DNA of 64,000 bases from Ziziphus jujuba (Eukaryota; Streptophyta; Magnoliopsida; Rosales; Rhamnaceae), in the NCBI RefSeq assembly GCF_031755915.1, contig NC_083387.1, positions 8,577,001 to 8,641,000 on the forward strand, in the 5' to 3' direction. The notes under the pieces are model-generated. The model saw nothing but the letters and a program-made list of their open reading frames with translations. It had not been told where the DNA came from and made no database searches. The position numbers and the translations under genes are program-made. Positions 62,708 through 64,000 of the stretch are shown here, piece after piece (the first letter of the stretch is position 1; the number at the start of each line of letters is the position of its first letter).

Positions 62708-63436
62708 GAAGTTTCTGAATGGTGGAACCAAGCGTGAAGAAAAACATGTCCCCTGCCGTCAGGAAAATCAAGGATGGCTGAAGAGAAAAAGAGAAAGTTT
62801 TGGGTTTGTGGATTTTAAGCCTTTGAACGAGGAGTCTTGCCAAAGGTTGTCCCGAACCGTGTGAATGATCAAAAAAAACAAAAAAACAAACAAAAAGGGA
62901 GTCGTCTTCAGCAATACAAATAGAGAAACGCGGAAATTTAAGAACAAAGTAACATTCACTTTTACTCAGTTACCAAAAGGTCCAAACTTTTAAGTTATCA
63001 GAGAAAATATGTACCAACTTTTGGTGTTTTCCTAATCCATACAACCAAAACAATTATATTTTCCTTGTTGTTTTGTTTATACTGAAACAAGTAAGGACTG
63101 TGAGAAACGTGAACCTTCCGAGTACATGAGAGAGAATATGATGGTGGGACTCAGAAACCAGCTCTGGCTCATCATGTCTTTTTTCTCCCATATACACAAT
63201 ATGAACCTGCTAAGACACAGATCCCAAGAAATTAAGCAATTATTTATTTATTTTTATCTCAAATTTGCAAAACAGTAAAAAACCATAAAAACAAATTGAT
63301 CAAATACAAAAGATTCAAGAAACAAACTCCGATAATATATGACTCTCACATTGCTGGAAGCAGAGAGGTGGAACAAAGAAAGTTGCAGAGTAACGAGGCC
63401 AAGATACAACATGGAAAAAATCAGTGGAGAAGCCAT
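58110..63436 (-). CDS. Subtilisin-like serine protease (plant SBT, SBT3-like), 11 exons
   Basis: Exons: 63436-63350, 63206-63115, 62245-62148, 62037-61882, 61801-61690, 61197-60654, 60226-60129, 60027-59788, 59307-59193, 59086-58864, 58678-58110. All junctions are GT-AG and in frame, giving 777 aa. The signal peptide (about 1-27) is followed by the I9 propeptide ([20 protein letters not shown] through [19 protein letters not shown]). The S8 catalytic set is complete: Asp143 (IMDTG), His218 (GHGTHTSS), oxyanion Asn323 (SGGNSGP) and Ser556 (SGTSMSCPH). A PA-domain insertion occupies about 365-475, and the fibronectin III-like C-terminal region includes [16 protein letters not shown]. Such enzymes are secreted to the apoplast and act in development or defence; the substrate is unknown. 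The residue before TTRSWDF is Cys108 where His is usual. A TATAAAA box lies about 55 bp upstream. The SBT3-like placement comes from N-terminal wording and is tentative. Confidence 0.92.
62555..62706. repeat. Minisatellite of about 50 bp, three copies, in subtilase intron 2
   Basis: Units begin GAATTTTGATGGAGTTACAT at 62555, 62604 and 62655. Each contains a TG run followed by a TA run, growing slightly from unit to unit. Confidence 0.95.
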
Positions 63437-64000
63437 TGAGAACTGAAATATTATTGAATAACAGATTTGAAAAGAAGCTCTCTTTGGCTTTTATATGTGT
63501 ACTAGAAAAATTTAGCATGCTGGGTTTTGTAAATTTTGTTGTTTGTGTAAACACACGGGGACCCACTCTGTCTAATTACCTGCTCCACTCCACTATTGTT
63601 CAATAGTAAAACCAGTTGCATAACATTAATGATAGAGGTTTTGTGTCATTGCAAAACAATGAGCTTCCTGTACCAAAAGTTGGAGGAGAGAGAGAATGTG
63701 GGAAAGGGAAGAGAAGGGAAAAGACAGTGGAGTGGTGGTGGAGAGAATAATATGGATCTGAGAAGAATAAACTCTGTACATGAGTGCGCCATGAACCAAC
63801 TTAATGAACACTATGACCATTTCTGTATGAATGTGATCAGTGCAGTGATATGCAATCAACAAACTAAATTTTTTAAGTGCATGTATCTTCTTCATTTTGA
63901 TGGAAAAGTGAGATGCATCATAGGCTTCCCTTGACCCTCTATAATGATGACTTAAAAATGCAGGTTATATTTATATTTACATCTAATTATGGCCTTTTAT
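63437..64000. other. Subtilase promoter and upstream flank
   Basis: TATAAAA on the minus strand at 63495-63489 sits about 55 bases before the subtilase ATG. Further right is a GA-rich stretch (about 63684-63745) and AT-rich sequence. No other gene is seen before the window ends. Confidence 0.55.

Overview
The window is nuclear DNA of a flowering plant, most likely a woody core eudicot. It has spliced genes with typical plant introns, very AT-rich spacers full of (AT)n and homopolymer runs, LTR-retrotransposon remains, and plant-only families (a GW-rich CCCH protein of the NERD type, a CYP84A P450, a GATA factor, a plant subtilase). I see no basis for naming a species. Exon coordinates were worked out by hand from reading frame, splice signals and family recognition; no alignment or transcript evidence was available.

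Layout, left to right. 1-4188 is an AT-rich spacer. 4189-7343 (minus) is a five-exon gene for a small conserved plant protein of unknown function (probably DUF8204). 8737-17490 (minus) is a ten-exon, 1,662-aa NERD/CCCH19-like chromatin and RNA-silencing adaptor (acidic N-terminus, PHD, SWIB, Plus-3, GYF, GW repeats, CCCH); its intron 8 is a clear U12-type AT-AC intron. 18731-21372 (minus) encodes a nine-knuckle CCHC protein with an RS-rich start. 26223-27869 (plus) encodes a mitochondrial coiled-coil/TM protein of the DUF1640/CCDC90 (MCUR1, FMP32) family. 29003-30705 (minus) encodes ribosomal protein eS25. 33382-35687 (minus) encodes a CYP84A ferulate/coniferaldehyde 5-hydroxylase. 52293-53430 (minus) encodes a subfamily I-like GATA factor. 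58110-63436 (minus) encodes an eleven-exon secreted subtilase with an intact catalytic set.

Between the P450 and the GATA gene (about 36-52 kb) there is no complete gene. This stretch holds dispersed segmental duplications (39.5-40.8 kb with 48.3-49.5 kb; 47.8-48.3 kb with 50.9-51.5 kb), an isolated UBA-type exon resembling DRM de novo methyltransferases, fragments of an unrecognised gene with a Gly/Arg-rich tail, an AATAGCATTT/AAATGCTAT-rich repeat family, and a 2.7-kb solo LTR with a 5-bp target duplication. The uninterrupted target is preserved in a nearby duplicated copy.

The genes do not form an operon-like unit; they are independent loci. Two touch RNA-directed DNA methylation (the NERD-like gene and the DRM-like exon fragment), but I see nothing tying them together beyond proximity. 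I found no convincing wholly new system. The strongest oddities are the U12 intron, two GC-AG introns, and the rearranged 41-47 kb region.
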